A stretch of DNA of 64,000 nucleotides from Levilactobacillus suantsaiihabitans (GCF_004745505.1 NZ_RKLX01000001.1:1-64000), one strand, 5' to 3'; shown: positions 16,118-25,936, numbered from the stretch's first letter. Numbers and translations: made by a program. The notes: a model not told the origin generated them from the sequence alone.

Positions 16118-17047
16118 TTAGTGGTGGTAGCGGGAGGTGCGCGTCATTGGTTCATCGCTGGTGGCAGTGGCGTCGTAGCGGGCCTGACGACTGGTTTCTG
16201 TCGGCGTCTCGCGCTGGGCGTAACGTGCCGTAGCTGGGCGGTCGTCATGGTGCTTGTACGCCAGTTGGACGGCCACTTGGAACTCATTGGGCTGTTCGAT
16301 CAACGACGTCCGGCCCAAGACCTTGAACGGCCCGCCGACTAACGTTGCGTTGGCCAGGTACAGTTCAAACTGGTCGCGGACATCGGCGACGTCTTGCAGG
16401 CCGACCGTGCTGACCACGCCGACCCGTTGTTTCTCCGCTTGATTGATGCCGGCGTAAACCACCAGTTGGTGGCCTTCCGTTTGCATTTCAAAGTAGGGAA
16501 TCAAGACCGCCGGGCCAGAGGCGTAGACCGGTTTGCCCGTCTTGCGCGTCTGTTCCATGATCTCGCGGTCGCCCAAGCCAGAATAGTCCAGCTGGAGCAG
16601 TTGGTTCTGTTGTAAGCGCGTCGCCAGGTTTTGGACGTTTTGCGCGTCGCTGGCGGTGGCCGTTAATTTCCCGGGTAATATTTTCTTTTCATCGAAATAC
16701 CCGTTGGCCGGAATGTTGCGGCCACCACGCATGGGTTGGGGCGTTTCCTCTGCTTCTTTGGGCTTGATGTGTAGCCATTTTTCAATCTTCGGTGAGATGT
16801 CAAATGGCGCCTTTTTTTCCGTGAAATAATACACCGTGTTCAAATAAACAAAGTATAACAGAATCAGTGCCACGAGCAGGATCAATAACCCCCAGAACGG
16901 GTGGCCATTTTGGAGATACCGGAACCCGATGTAAAACAGATAGAGGTCCCCTAAGGCGCCAATGATGACGTAGATACGGTTCTTAATTTTCGCGTTGACG
17001 TTGATGTAGCCTAAATAATGGTTGACCATGTCAAGAAAACTTAACAT
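16118..17047 (-). CDS. Membrane protein of unknown function (309 aa)
   Basis: Residues about 20-75 hold two membrane helices (YVIIGALGDLYLFYIGFRYL and FWGLLILLVALILLYFVYL). A long soluble part follows that looks like an alpha/beta domain (LLQLDYSGLGDREIMEQTRKTGKPVYASGPAVLIPYFEMQTEGHQLVVYAGINQAEKQRVGVVSTVGL), then a Thr/Arg/His-rich disordered tail. The N- and C-termini are probably cytoplasmic or the domain is outside; I cannot decide. It resembles uncharacterised conserved Lactobacillaceae proteins. It lies 20 bases downstream of the Ser/Thr-rich protein gene, so the two are probably co-transcribed. The ribosome site GGAAGGGGG precedes the ATG. Confidence 0.75.
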   Translation of the reverse strand: MLSFLDMVNHYLGYINVNAKIKNRIYVIIGALGDLYLFYIGFRYLQNGHPFWGLLILLVALILLYFVYLNTVYYFTEKKAPFDISPKIEKWLHIKPKEAEETPQPMRGGRNIPANGYFDEKKILPGKLTATASDAQNVQNLATRLQQNQLLQLDYSGLGDREIMEQTRKTGKPVYASGPAVLIPYFEMQTEGHQLVVYAGINQAEKQRVGVVSTVGLQDVADVRDQFELYLANATLVGGPFKVLGRTSLIEQPNEFQVAVQLAYKHHDDRPATARYAQRETPTETSRQARYDATATSDEPMTRTSRYHH

Positions 17048-17067
17048 TGTCGGTCCCCCTTCCTTCG

Positions 17068-17586
17068 TTATTGATTCGAATCAGTTGTCCCGTAAGTCGT
17101 CGCATTCTGATTATCGGTCGTGTCAGTGGTGTCATTGGCGGTGTCGGCCGTACTGTTGTCGGTCGTGTTATCATCCGTCGTAGTCGTTGAAGAACTGACC
17201 GCACTGGAAGACGTCTTCTTTTTCTTCGACGTGGTCGTCCCAGTACTTCCAGTCGTGCCCGTCGTATCAGCCGTGCTGGATTCCGTGGTGGACGTCTTCT
17301 TGGCCGACGAACTTTCCGTATCCGTGGATGAGCTGTCAGACGACTCGCTACTGCTGTCAGAACTGTCTTTAGATGAATCTGAATCCTTTTTCTTACTGTC
17401 GTCGCTGGCCTTCTTCGAATCACTCGACGAGAAGCTGCTGACGAGTGATGAGCTGGTATTTGACACCCGTGAAGCCCCTTCATTGGTCTTCGTGACGGTG
17501 TTGGTCACGACGTTCGTTGCCCCGAGCGCTAGTGCCATCGAGACAATCGCGAATGGCGTAATCAAGGGTGGTGTACGATACCCCAT
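17068..17586 (-). CDS. Ser/Thr/Asp-rich low-complexity protein with N-terminal membrane segment
   Basis: This 172-residue protein has a single hydrophobic segment at about residues 8-28 (ITPFAIVSMALALGATNVV). After it, nearly 140 residues are almost only S, T, D, K, E and N. It looks like an anchored or secreted stalk, possibly glycosylated, without an LPXTG motif. The start has GGAGG. Its gene precedes the membrane protein gene at 16118-17047, and the pair may work together at the envelope (inference). Such sequences drift quickly, so homology searches will be weak. Confidence 0.65.
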   Translation of the reverse strand: MGYRTPPLITPFAIVSMALALGATNVVTNTVTKTNEGASRVSNTSSSLVSSFSSSDSKKASDDSKKKDSDSSKDSSDSSSESSDSSSTDTESSSAKKTSTTESSTADTTGTTGSTGTTTSKKKKTSSSAVSSSTTTTDDNTTDNSTADTANDTTDTTDNQNATTYGTTDSNQ

Positions 17587-17660
17587 GCGTCATTCCTCCT
17601 TCCGTTTACCTAACTACGACCATTGTCGCATAGGAAACTCAAAAATCCGTCAAATTTCTC

Positions 17661-18119
17661 TTAATTTTTCACTAAGTCTTGTTCCTGGACACCGGCCGCC
17701 TTGCACTCGGCACACAGGCCGTAGAGCTCAAAGCTGTGACCCGCAATTTCACAACCGGGTAACTGGTCGGAGAAAAAGTCCATCGGGCACATTTGCAGTT
17801 CAATCACCTTGCCGCAATTTTGGCAGACAAAATGATGGTGGTGCTGGTGGTGCAAGTCACACTGATACTTGACCCGCGCGCGTTCTTGTTCCGTGTTTTG
17901 CTCCACGATGCCGACTTCCTCGAATTCCTTCAAGTTGCGGTAGACCGTGTTGTGGCTCATCCCCGGAAACTCCGTGCGCATGTAAGCATCGACGGTCACC
18001 ACATCGGTGTAGTGCGCCTGATTGGTCAACAGGAACTCTAAGAGTGCGTGCCGTTGCTTGGTCATCTTTAATTTATTCTTCTTTAAAATCGCTACGGCGG
18101 TACTTAAAGATTCTGCCAT
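17661..18119 (-). CDS. Fur-family metal-responsive repressor (Fur/Zur/PerR type)
   Basis: This 152-residue protein has a winged-helix domain (KMTKQRHALLEFLL, then MSHNTVYRNLKEFEEVGIV as recognition region). The dimerisation domain has a His-rich motif (DLHHQHHHHFVCQNCGKVIEL) and two CxxC pairs (CQNC and CAEC), the structural zinc site. The family controls iron, zinc or peroxide genes. The His-rich segment fits a zinc or iron sensor, but the subgroup cannot be assigned safely. The ribosome site AAGGAGG is six to ten bases from the ATG. Confidence 0.9.
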   Translation of the reverse strand: MAESLSTAVAILKKNKLKMTKQRHALLEFLLTNQAHYTDVVTVDAYMRTEFPGMSHNTVYRNLKEFEEVGIVEQNTEQERARVKYQCDLHHQHHHHFVCQNCGKVIELQMCPMDFFSDQLPGCEIAGHSFELYGLCAECKAAGVQEQDLVKN

Positions 18120-18162
18120 GATGGGTGGCCTCCTTGATTTATTTTCTTTGCACTAATGTCGG

Positions 18163-18250
18163 TGGTACTGGCCGCCTTGCCGCTCCGTGAAACTCTAGGC
18201 TGGAACGAGTGAGTGGCTGGCTTAGTGAGCGACCAGTCGGCTAGTGTTAT
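18163..18250 (+). repeat. Truncated module A-prime of the dispersed structured element, locus 7
   Basis: tggccgcc plus ttgccgctccgtgaaactctaggctggaacg matches the left arm of module A-prime (compare 11000-11035). The rest of the core is missing and no pairing partner is present. Confidence 0.7.
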
Positions 18251-18297
18251 TGCTAGTTGCCGAATTCCCTGTTAGTTTATCATATTTACTGCGAAAC

Positions 18298-18873
18298 TCA
18301 ACTATCGATTGCTTCGTCGCGCTGGAGGCGGGTCATCAGGTCGTCCAGCTTGATCTGGGTTTGTTGCCAATCGTCGTTGTTCAACTGAATGGCCTTGCCC
18401 TGTAATGCCAGGGGCATGGTCAAGTCGCGGCGGTACTCGGCACTGGCCAGGCGTTGGGCCATCATGTGCTCATCGTCCCCCCGTTTGCTCAACCGGTGGG
18501 CCAATTTATCTGGCTGACTCACCGTTAGGAAAATGATGACGGCTTGGTCGCCCAACTCCTGAGCGTAGGTGATGGCGCCGGCCGAATCTAACACGATCGC
18601 GTCAAACGGCGCCCGTTTGAACCCGCGCGCCAGTCCTTCTTTCGACGACCCATAATGGTAGCCCGCATAAACGACGGATTCCAGATAATGGTTCTGCGGG
18701 AAACTCGCTGGCGTTTCAAAATAATAATCAACGCCGTCGACTTCCCCCTGGCGTGGTGGGCGCGTGGTGTGCGTGATGACCTTGGTCACGGGATAGTGGC
18801 TCACCAGGTAATTTTGGACCGTGGTCTTGCCCGTTCCCGTAGCGCCGGTAATCACCAATACTTTAGGCGTCAT
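18298..18873 (-). CDS. Guanylate-kinase-like P-loop nucleotide kinase
   Basis: This 191-residue protein has a P-loop (ITGATGTGKTT, residues about 8-17), followed by THTTRPPRQGEVDGVDYYF, the GMP-binding signature of guanylate kinases. Its lid region is VSQPDKLAHRLSKRGDDEHMMAQRLASA. It is probably an accessory paralogue rather than the housekeeping Gmk. The reaction (GMP + ATP to GDP + ADP) is family knowledge. Its ATG lies inside the end of the NUDIX gene (11-base overlap), so the two are coupled. Confidence 0.82.
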   Translation of the reverse strand: MTPKVLVITGATGTGKTTVQNYLVSHYPVTKVITHTTRPPRQGEVDGVDYYFETPASFPQNHYLESVVYAGYHYGSSKEGLARGFKRAPFDAIVLDSAGAITYAQELGDQAVIIFLTVSQPDKLAHRLSKRGDDEHMMAQRLASAEYRRDLTMPLALQGKAIQLNNDDWQQTQIKLDDLMTRLQRDEAIDS

Positions 18874-19285
18874 GGTGGCCCTCCAGATAGGTGTTGGCCT
18901 GATCCAACAAGCCCTTCAGGTTGTCATAGCTCAACGTCTGCCGTGCTGTGGGATAATCAAACCAGCCAAAGTCACTGATTTCTTCAACCTGACGCGTAAT
19001 CTTGCTATCGGCTGGCACCAACGCCGTATACAGCACCACATGCTTGTGATGCCCATTGGCCATGTCGTAATCCAGGTCCGCATGAAATTCCGGATTGATG
19101 GCGACCGCTAACTGGGTCTCCTCGCGAATCTCACGAACTGCCGTGGCAATGTCACTTTCGTCGCCCTCCACGTGGCCCTTGGGAAATCCCCAGAAGTCGC
19201 TGGTGGCACTCTTTAATAGTAGATATTGGATCTGATCATCAACCAAGCGGTAAACGACCGCTCCACTAGCATTTTCGGTAATCAT
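18863..19285 (-). CDS. NUDIX hydrolase, diadenosine tetraphosphatase type
   Basis: This 140-residue protein has the Nudix box GHVEGDESDIATAVREIREETQL with the catalytic REXXEE core. It also has the FWGFPKGH segment typical of asymmetrical Ap4A hydrolases. It probably cleaves dinucleoside polyphosphates or other nucleotide damage products. Overlap with the kinase gene suggests a joint role in purine nucleotide clean-up (inference). GAGGAGG precedes the ATG. Confidence 0.88.
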   Translation of the reverse strand: MITENASGAVVYRLVDDQIQYLLLKSATSDFWGFPKGHVEGDESDIATAVREIREETQLAVAINPEFHADLDYDMANGHHKHVVLYTALVPADSKITRQVEEISDFGWFDYPTARQTLSYDNLKGLLDQANTYLEGHHDA

Positions 19286-19524
19286 GTGGTGTTTCCTCCT
19301 CGAATTTGACTAAACTCCTTCTATTCTAAATCGAAACACCGGGTAATGGGTAGAATTTCACTCTCTTTTCCCCGAAAATGCCGCGAACTCTCATTGACTT
19401 TTAATTTAATCTTAGGGTACACTATCTGCAACATCACCATTTTCGCGGGAAAAACCGCCTAAAGTGCTGAAACTCGCGGGCACAATGTGTATTATCAATG
19501 TATGGGGGAGCGCACCCCGGTCGC

Positions 19525-19675
19525 CTTACCGTTCCGTAGTGGATGCTGTCCGCCTTGCCGTTCGCTAAATCTGGGCTGGAACGCGGTAGGCGGACGGGGC
19601 GAGCCAAAGAGCAGTCTCGCCACCTCGCTTTGAGCCGAAGCCCAGATTTAGCGAACTATCGGCTCCGTTGGTGGC
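19525..19675 (+). repeat. Dispersed structured element, locus 8: minimal module A
   Basis: The core is 19560-19656. The closing helix is 18 exact pairs, GTTCGCTAAATCTGGGCT with AGCCCAGATTTAGCGAAC. Only hairpin P1 (GGCGAG with CTCGCC) remains inside; P2 and P3 are lost, yet the outer helix is perfect. It is preceded by a partial second left arm at 19520-19535. Confidence 0.85.
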
Positions 19676-19764
19676 CATCAGTCATGTTAGTGTCACCTGC
19701 TATCTTACATAGCCGCAACACCCATGACAATCGACATCACCTCACAATGGTCTAAATAGCCACC

Positions 19765-19952
19765 ATGTTAGCCGGGAGTGGAGCGAAGGCTAGGCTCAGC
19801 CGGGGAATTTAGCAGCGCCTTTTGCTGATAAATTGGTGACTTTGAGACGGTGTTTTTCCGGCTCAAAGCAAGGTCCGAGACCGGGCTTTGGCTCGGGCCG
19901 TCCTCCCCCAGCGTTCCAGCCTAGACTTTCGCGCAACGGTAGGCGACCAACA
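19765..19952 (-). repeat. Dispersed structured element, locus 9: module A-prime upstream of the amino-acid permease
   Basis: The core is 19783-19932, in minus orientation. The closing helix is gcgaaGGCTAGGCT against AGCCTAGACTTTCGC. P1 is CCGAG with CTCGG, and P3 is AATTTATCAGC with GCTGCTAAATT. It ends 45 bases before the next start codon, so a promoter for that gene must lie within or beyond the repeat. Confidence 0.83.
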
Positions 19953-19996
19953 CGACTCAGATTTCATGTTTCATCTATTATATTAGGAGGCTTTTT

Positions 19997-21391
19997 ATGG
20001 GACTTGCGCGTATATTTCGTCGCGAACGCTTAGATAACTACTTGCGAAGTGACCAACACTTTGCCAAAACAATGACGGCCAAGGACTTGATGTCGTTGGG
20101 GATTGGGGCCGTCATTGGGACCGGGATCTTCATTTTGCCCGGTACCATCGCCGCGCAATACAGTGGCCCCGGCATCGTCTTATCCTTTCTGATTGCCGCC
20201 ATTGTCTGTTCCACCGCCGCCATGTGCTACGCCGAATTTGCCTCCGTCTTGCCGGTCGCCGGTTCAGCTTACTCCTATGGCAACCTGGTCTTTGGTGAAA
20301 TCATTGGCTGGGTTCTCGGGTGGGCACTGATTCTGGAATACGTTTTAGCCGTCGCCGCCGTGGCCAACGCGTTTGGCGCCTATTTCAAGTCCTTTCTGGC
20401 AGGATTCGGCCTCAATCTGCCCAACACCATCACCGGTCCCTACGACCCGGCGCACGGCACTTACGGCAACCTGATCGCCATTCTGGTGGTTTTTTTCATC
20501 AGTTGGCTGCTCAATCGCGGGATGCGTGAATCCATGCGCATCAACAATGCCATCGTCATCGTCAAAATTGCCATTATCATTTTATTTGTGGCGGTCGGCA
20601 TTTTCTACGTGCGGCCCAGCAACTGGCAACCGTTCGCTCCGTTTGGCTCCAAGGGGATTTTGCGCGGGGCCTCGACCGTGTTCTTCGCTTACTTGGGCTT
20701 TGACGTGGTCTCGGCATCGGCGGCCGAGGTCAAGAACCCCAAGAAGAACATGCCCATCGGAATCATCGGCACGCTGATTGTGGCCACCGTTTTGTACATG
20801 CTGGTCGCCATCGTTTTGACCGGGATGGTCCACTACACCAAGCTAAACGTCGCCGATCCCGTGTCTTTTGCTTTGACGCTGGTCCACCAAAACTGGACGT
20901 CTGGCATCATCTCGCTGGGCGCGTTGGCCGGGATGTTTACCATGATGGTCACCATGATCTACAGCTCCTCGCGGTTAATCTACTCGGTCGGTCGCGACGG
21001 CCTGTTGCCGAAATTTCTAGGCAAGATCGACGACCAAACCGGGACGCCAAAGCATAGTCTGGGCGTGGTGACCATTGTGATTGCTTTACTGGGCGGCTTC
21101 GTGCCACTGGCCCAGCTGACCAACCTGGTTAACATCGGGACGTTGGTCGCCTTTCTGTTTGTCTCCTTCGGGATCTTACGCTTGCGCAACCTCCCCGATT
21201 TGCCCCACAACACTGGCTTCCAGGTGCCGTTGTATCCATATTTGCCGATTCTGTCCGGGCTTTTATGCTTTTACATGATGCTCCAACTGCCAGCTGAAAC
21301 GTGGATTGCGTCGTCCATCTGGTTTGCGCTGGGCCTGCTGATCTACTTCGGCTACGGCCTCCGCCACAGCCGGCTCAACGACCAATCCTAG
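19997..21391 (+). CDS. APC-superfamily cationic/neutral amino-acid permease
   Basis: This 464-residue protein has about 12 membrane helices. The first has the conserved GIGAVIGTGIFILPG motif of the APC substrate site. FAYLGFDVVSASAAEVKNPKKNMPIGI is the helix 6 region. It is closest in look to the YfnA/CAT subgroup. It would import amino acids across the cytoplasmic membrane; the substrate is unknown. A strong ribosome site (TTAGGAGG) lies six bases before the ATG. Its neighbours pepX and pepI suggest amino-acid acquisition. Confidence 0.9.
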   Translation: MGLARIFRRERLDNYLRSDQHFAKTMTAKDLMSLGIGAVIGTGIFILPGTIAAQYSGPGIVLSFLIAAIVCSTAAMCYAEFASVLPVAGSAYSYGNLVFGEIIGWVLGWALILEYVLAVAAVANAFGAYFKSFLAGFGLNLPNTITGPYDPAHGTYGNLIAILVVFFISWLLNRGMRESMRINNAIVIVKIAIIILFVAVGIFYVRPSNWQPFAPFGSKGILRGASTVFFAYLGFDVVSASAAEVKNPKKNMPIGIIGTLIVATVLYMLVAIVLTGMVHYTKLNVADPVSFALTLVHQNWTSGIISLGALAGMFTMMVTMIYSSSRLIYSVGRDGLLPKFLGKIDDQTGTPKHSLGVVTIVIALLGGFVPLAQLTNLVNIGTLVAFLFVSFGILRLRNLPDLPHNTGFQVPLYPYLPILSGLLCFYMMLQLPAETWIASSIWFALGLLIYFGYGLRHSRLNDQS

Positions 21392-21409
21392 GTTCTAAGC
21401 AACACGGTG

Positions 21410-21800
21410 CGTGCTGGCCGCCTTACCGTTCGCCCCAGCCAGTCTGGAACGCTGGGGGACGGCGAAAGCCAAAGAGCGGTCTTTCACCTCGGCTGAGCCC
21501 GGCTGGGACTTCACTCACGGCTTAGATGGCAGATGTCAGAATCATTGGCCGCGTTGTGTCGTGTGCCTCAGCAATTGCTAATCCCACTTTTCAGCTAACT
21601 GTTTTCGTAGCCGGAGGCTGTCAGGGATGGCGCCAGCTGTGTCGACGGTGTTAGCAGAGGTTTTTTCTCTGCTTACAGCGTGGGACGACTTGGGAGACTT
21701 GCGGGTTGTGCAAGGCTTCCAAGCGAACCGGAAGCCCGCTTCTGGGCTGCAGGTGTTCCCCATAGCAGGCAGAATCCCTGACAGCCGCAGGCGACCAGTC
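21410..21800 (+). repeat. Dispersed structured element, locus 10: reduced A plus full B
   Basis: Reduced module A is 21428-21518, with closing pairs CCCAGCC and GGCTGGG and P1 GAAAG with CTTTC. Other copies have CGAG with CTCG at that site. Module B is 21610-21790. Its closing helix is GTCAGGGAT with ATCCCTGAC (exact). Its hairpin is AGCAGAG (21653-21659) with CTCTGCT (21667-21673). It lies between the permease gene and pepX. Confidence 0.86.
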
Positions 21801-21860
21801 CCCCCTAGTTTTTCCAAGAAACGTTGATTTCAAAAAAATTGATAAGGTAGGCGAAGATTT

Positions 21861-24302
21861 ATGCGTAACCAACAATTTGCCATTCGGCCCACGGCACCCG
21901 CCCAGGCCCTTGACGAACTTCAACGAATTCACTTTTTAGATGAGAAAAGTGCTGACCTCAGTACCCCAAGTCTGCTCTTGCAAGACTTGTATGACCGGAG
22001 TTGGCCAGAGTTTAAGACCCCTGACGTCATTCACCAGCAACTGGCCAACCTGATGGCAACGCCAGATACCGATGGCTGGGCGTTTCTAAGCCATCATGAT
22101 ACTGTCCCTGTCACAGTCTTTTACAACCTAGCGTTACAACGGCTGGGCTTTGCGGTCGACCTGGACTTCAAATTGGCCGACCCGCTGGCTGCCATGGCCA
22201 AGATTCAGTTGCCCGTGGCCGACCATGCCGGCAATGACTTCACTATTGCCGAGCTCAAACAGGCTTGGTATCACCTGCTGACGACGCATTCCAAGAACGG
22301 GCAGACCTTCTTAGACCAACTGACCACCCACGGCTATTTCGAACCACTCGTGCACGACCCCAACGTGGACAAGCCCCTGATCTTTAACGGCAAATCCCAG
22401 GCAGTCTTTGACACGACCCAGCTGATTCGCGAGGTCGTTTACGTCGAAAGCGCCCAAGATACCGACCACGACGGCCAACGCGACCTGTTGAAAGCCGAGA
22501 TCATTCGCCCAGCGGAAACGGAAGCCGGGTTAAAAGTGCCCGTCCTCTACACCGCCAGCCCGTACAATCAGGGCACCAACGACGAGGCCGGCGACCACAT
22601 GATGCACAACGTCAACGTGCCGCTGCAGCCCAAGCAGCCCAATGACACGACGTTAGCCGACGTGACCGCCCAACCAGATACCACGCCAGTCCCGGCCCCT
22701 CGGCCCGTCACTGCCACCACCAAAGAAGCCGAACAGACCTTTGCGCGAGAACAATCCTACACGTTGAACGACTACTTCTTGGCCCGCGGCTTCGCGGTCG
22801 TTTATGCGGCCGGAATCGGGACGCTGGATTCCGATGGCGTCCGGACGACCGGTGACCCCGAGGAAACGACCTCCACGATTGCCATCATCGAATGGCTGGC
22901 TGGCAACCGCACGGCCTTCACCAGCCGCGCGGCCACTCAGGCCATCCCCGCTTGGTGGAGCAATCACGCCATCGCCATGACCGGACGTTCCTACCTGGGC
23001 ACGCTAGCCACGGCTGCGGCCACGACCGGTGTTGCGGGTCTCAAGACCGTCATTTCCGAAGCGGCCATTTCCAACTGGTACGATTACTACCGTGACGGCG
23101 GTCTGGTCATTGCGCCCGGGGGCTTCCCCGGTGAAGACGCCGACGTGCTGGCCGAGGAAACGTTTAGCCGGCAACTCCAAGCTGGCGACTACCACCGCAT
23201 CCAGGCCAAATGGCAAGCCGACCTGGCCGCCATCACCCATGACCAGGACCGCGCGACCGGGAACTACAACCGTTTCTGGGACGCCCGTAACTACCTGAAG
23301 CATGCGAAAAATATCAAGGCCGACCTCTTGCTGGTCCACGGCCTCAACGACTGGAACGTCAAGCCACGCAACGTTAATAACCTTTGGAACGCCGTGCGCG
23401 ACTTACCCGTCACCAAGAAATTGATTCTGCACCAAGGCCAACACATCTACATCAACGCCTTTCGTTCGATTGACTACACCGACATCGTCAACCTGTGGCT
23501 GACCCACGAACTGCTGGGGGTCGACAACCAGGCCGAAACGCTGTTGCCCAACGTTATCATTCAGGACAATACGCAACCGGAAACCTGGCACGCCTACCCC
23601 GACTGGGATGCGCCAACCAACCCAACGCGCAGCTTTAATTTACAACACGATGAGCTGGTCGACCAGCAGACCCACGACCCGCTGGCCTACGCCACCAGCT
23701 TTAACGACCAATTGCCGGTCGAACAATACAACCGCTACACACACGACATCGCGGCTTGGCAAAACGACCTGCTGGGCGACAAACACAATGCCATGTTTAA
23801 CCACCGGTTGATCTTCAAGTCCGCGGTCTTGACCGACGATCTGTTGCTGGACGGCAAGCCAGTGGTCGACCTGCGCGTGGCGGTCAACCAACCGGTCGGC
23901 ATGTTGAGCTTCCAACTCGTGGACTACGGCGATGCCAAACGCCTAGGTGTCTCACCCACCATTCTGGCGCGCAAGGCCCTCGACGAAGGCTACCGCTGGC
24001 GTGAAGACGACCTGCGTGAATTCCAGCCGGCCGCAACCACGCCATTTAAGATGATCACCAAAGGCCATCGCAACCTGCAAAACCGGACCAACACTTACCA
24101 CGTCGATGAGCTGAAGCCTAACGCGTTCTACGACCTGAGCGTGACCCTGCAGCCGACCCACTACCGGCTGCTTGCCGGCCACCAGTTGGGACTGGTCATC
24201 TATGCTACTGACTTCGGCATGACCGTCCGCGGTAACCAGGACCTGCAGTACTCCATCCAGCTCGGCAACTCCGCCCTGCACCTGCCTTACCTGGCGGAAT
24301 AG
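21861..24302 (+). CDS. pepX: Xaa-Pro dipeptidyl-peptidase PepX
   Basis: This 813-residue serine peptidase (family S15) releases X-Pro dipeptides from the N-terminus of peptides in the cytoplasm. An N-terminal helical PepX domain (1-about 150) is followed by the alpha/beta-hydrolase domain. The catalytic serine is in [11 protein letters not shown] at about residue 376, the Asp in [11 protein letters not shown] and the His near [10 protein letters not shown]. The C-terminal beta domain completes the usual length. It acts on peptides brought in by Opp, upstream of PepI. No signal peptide. Confidence 0.97.
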   Translation: MRNQQFAIRPTAPAQALDELQRIHFLDEKSADLSTPSLLLQDLYDRSWPEFKTPDVIHQQLANLMATPDTDGWAFLSHHDTVPVTVFYNLALQRLGFAVDLDFKLADPLAAMAKIQLPVADHAGNDFTIAELKQAWYHLLTTHSKNGQTFLDQLTTHGYFEPLVHDPNVDKPLIFNGKSQAVFDTTQLIREVVYVESAQDTDHDGQRDLLKAEIIRPAETEAGLKVPVLYTASPYNQGTNDEAGDHMMHNVNVPLQPKQPNDTTLADVTAQPDTTPVPAPRPVTATTKEAEQTFAREQSYTLNDYFLARGFAVVYAAGIGTLDSDGVRTTGDPEETTSTIAIIEWLAGNRTAFTSRAATQAIPAWWSNHAIAMTGRSYLGTLATAAATTGVAGLKTVISEAAISNWYDYYRDGGLVIAPGGFPGEDADVLAEETFSRQLQAGDYHRIQAKWQADLAAITHDQDRATGNYNRFWDARNYLKHAKNIKADLLLVHGLNDWNVKPRNVNNLWNAVRDLPVTKKLILHQGQHIYINAFRSIDYTDIVNLWLTHELLGVDNQAETLLPNVIIQDNTQPETWHAYPDWDAPTNPTRSFNLQHDELVDQQTHDPLAYATSFNDQLPVEQYNRYTHDIAAWQNDLLGDKHNAMFNHRLIFKSAVLTDDLLLDGKPVVDLRVAVNQPVGMLSFQLVDYGDAKRLGVSPTILARKALDEGYRWREDDLREFQPAATTPFKMITKGHRNLQNRTNTYHVDELKPNAFYDLSVTLQPTHYRLLAGHQLGLVIYATDFGMTVRGNQDLQYSIQLGNSALHLPYLAE

Positions 24303-24324
24303 TCTGGGCAACGTGGTAGCAGGG

Positions 24325-24600
24325 GCTGGCCGCCTGCCGTTGCGCGAAATTCCAGGCTGGAAACGCTGGGGGAGGACCGCCCCGCTTCATAGCAGGTGCT
24401 GGCCGCCTACCGTTCGCCAAATATGGGTTGGAACGCTGGGGCGGACGGGTCGAGCCAAAAGGCGGTCTCGACACCTCGCTTTGAGCCGCAGCCCACGTCT
24501 CAAAGACGCCAGTTGTCTAAGCGGCATGAACCGTGCCGCTAAGACAACTCCCACGGCTGAACCCATATTTGGCGAACTCTCGGCTACAGTAGTGGTTGTC
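24325..24600 (+). repeat. Dispersed structured element, locus 11: truncated A-prime followed by complete A
   Basis: 24335-24395 matches the left arm of module A-prime and breaks off. A full module A core follows at 24412-24577 (166 nt, same length as locus 2). It differs from locus 2 by only a couple of bases in the P3 loop. The near identity implies recent copying or gene conversion. Confidence 0.9.
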
Positions 24601-24682
24601 AACAACCATTGATTCAGCTCTTAATAGTCGCCTAGTCCATCAACTAGCGTTCAGCTGACATGTTGTTCCTGGTCAACTCGCT

Positions 24683-24855
24683 AGAGCCAGTCAGGGATGG
24701 TACTTACTGTGCCGCTGGTATAGGTTGAGATTTTGCCTCAGTTTGCTTCTTGAAACAGCTTTGACAACAGACCGGTACAGGTCCAAAGTGAACAAGAAAT
24801 CGTCTCTGCAGAAATTTTCCCCAAGCAAGGCAACATCCCTGGCGGCCACGAACGA
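24683..24855 (+). repeat. Degenerate module B
   Basis: gccagtcagggatgg at the left and acatccctggcggcc at the right keep the closing helix. The internal hairpin is GGTTGAG with CTCAGTT. Sequence elsewhere has drifted strongly from the other B copies. Confidence 0.65.
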
Positions 24856-24907
24856 CCTAGTCACCACCAATCCTGTAGCCGACACTACATCATTCCGCGG
24901 TTAACGG

Positions 24908-24936
24908 TTTAGAAATATAGCTAACAGTGATAAACT
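24908..24936 (+). promoter_or_regulatory. Promoter of pepI
   Basis: -35 TTTAGA (24908-24913) and -10 TAAACT (24931-24936) have 17-base spacing. GGGGGAA before the ATG at 24970 is the ribosome site. Confidence 0.6.
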
Positions 24937-24969
24937 ATTAGTAACTCATTAGAAACGGGGGAATTTGAC

Positions 24970-25881
24970 ATGAAGCAAGGTACCACGATCATTACCTTAG
25001 ACAACGGTTACCACCTTTGGACCAACACCCAAGGCACTGGTGACATCCACCTGCTCGCCTTACACGGGGGCCCTGGTGGCAACCATGAATATTGGGAAGA
25101 CACGGCCAAGCAATTAGCCGCCCAAGGCCTGAACGTTCAGGTCCACATGTACGACCAATTGGGTTCTTGGTACTCCGACCAACCCGACTATAGCGATCCT
25201 GAAATCGCTAAGAAATATCTGACTTACGACTACTTCTTGAATGAAGTTGAAGAAGTTCGGCAAAAGCTGGGCATCGACAAGTTCTACTTGATTGGTCAAT
25301 CTTGGGGTGGCGCATTGGTCCAAATGTACGCGGCTAAATTTGGCCAACACTTGAAGGGCGCTATCATTTCCTCCATGGTTGATAACATCGACGAATACGT
25401 TGAAAGCATCAACCATATTCGGGAAACGGCTCTGACCGCCGACCAAGTGGCTTACATGAAGCAGATCGAGGCCAACGGCAACTACGACGATCCGAAGTAC
25501 CAAAGCTACGTGGACATCTTAAACGACGGCTACGTGGACCGGAAGAAGCCCGCTGCCATTTCTCATTTGATCAGCACCATGGCGACCGACGTTTACGGCG
25601 CCTTCCAAGGTGACAACGAATTTGTCATCAAGGGCAAGTTGGCTGAATGGAACTTCCGTGATCACTTGAAGGACATCAAGGTGCCAACCCTGTTGACCTT
25701 TGGCGAACACGAAACCATGCCACTGGCTACTGGTAAGAAGATGGCTGAGTTGATTCCACACTCCCGCTTCGTCACCACGCCAGAAGGTGGCCACCACCAC
25801 ATGATCGACAACGCACCCGTTTACTACGATCACCTGGCAACCTTCATACGCGACGTCGAAAATGATAATTTTAATGATTAA
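24970..25881 (+). CDS. pepI: Proline iminopeptidase PepI
   Basis: This 303-residue alpha/beta-hydrolase (peptidase family S33) removes N-terminal proline from peptides. The oxyanion motif is HGGPGG at about residues 33-38. The catalytic Ser is in GQSWGG (about 113-118), with Asp in the LLTFGEHETMP region and His in EGGHHHMIDN. It fits the lactobacillal PepI/PIP group in length. It is monocistronic with its own promoter and terminator. It complements PepX. Confidence 0.95.
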   Translation: MKQGTTIITLDNGYHLWTNTQGTGDIHLLALHGGPGGNHEYWEDTAKQLAAQGLNVQVHMYDQLGSWYSDQPDYSDPEIAKKYLTYDYFLNEVEEVRQKLGIDKFYLIGQSWGGALVQMYAAKFGQHLKGAIISSMVDNIDEYVESINHIRETALTADQVAYMKQIEANGNYDDPKYQSYVDILNDGYVDRKKPAAISHLISTMATDVYGAFQGDNEFVIKGKLAEWNFRDHLKDIKVPTLLTFGEHETMPLATGKKMAELIPHSRFVTTPEGGHHHMIDNAPVYYDHLATFIRDVENDNFND

Positions 25882-25892
25882 GGATTAACCAC

Positions 25893-25936
25893 AAAAGCCT
25901 TCACCACCCCACTGGGGCCCGGTGAAGGCTTTTGTG
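25893..25936 (+). terminator. Terminator of pepI
   Basis: AAAAGCCTTCACC pairs with GGTGAAGGCTTTT around a GC-rich loop. Confidence 0.85.

Noticed and set aside
17120-17872. Plus-strand open frame (250 codons) rich in Val, Leu and Ser
   Set aside because: It is the complement of the Ser/Thr/Asp-rich gene and runs into the Fur gene; the low complexity explains the open frame.
24205-24474. Similar small frames (starting MSRPPFGSTRPPQRSNPYL) at 7029-7319 and 24205-24474
   Set aside because: They look like a protein family only because both translate the minus strand of nearly identical module A copies; other copies have stops and shifts.
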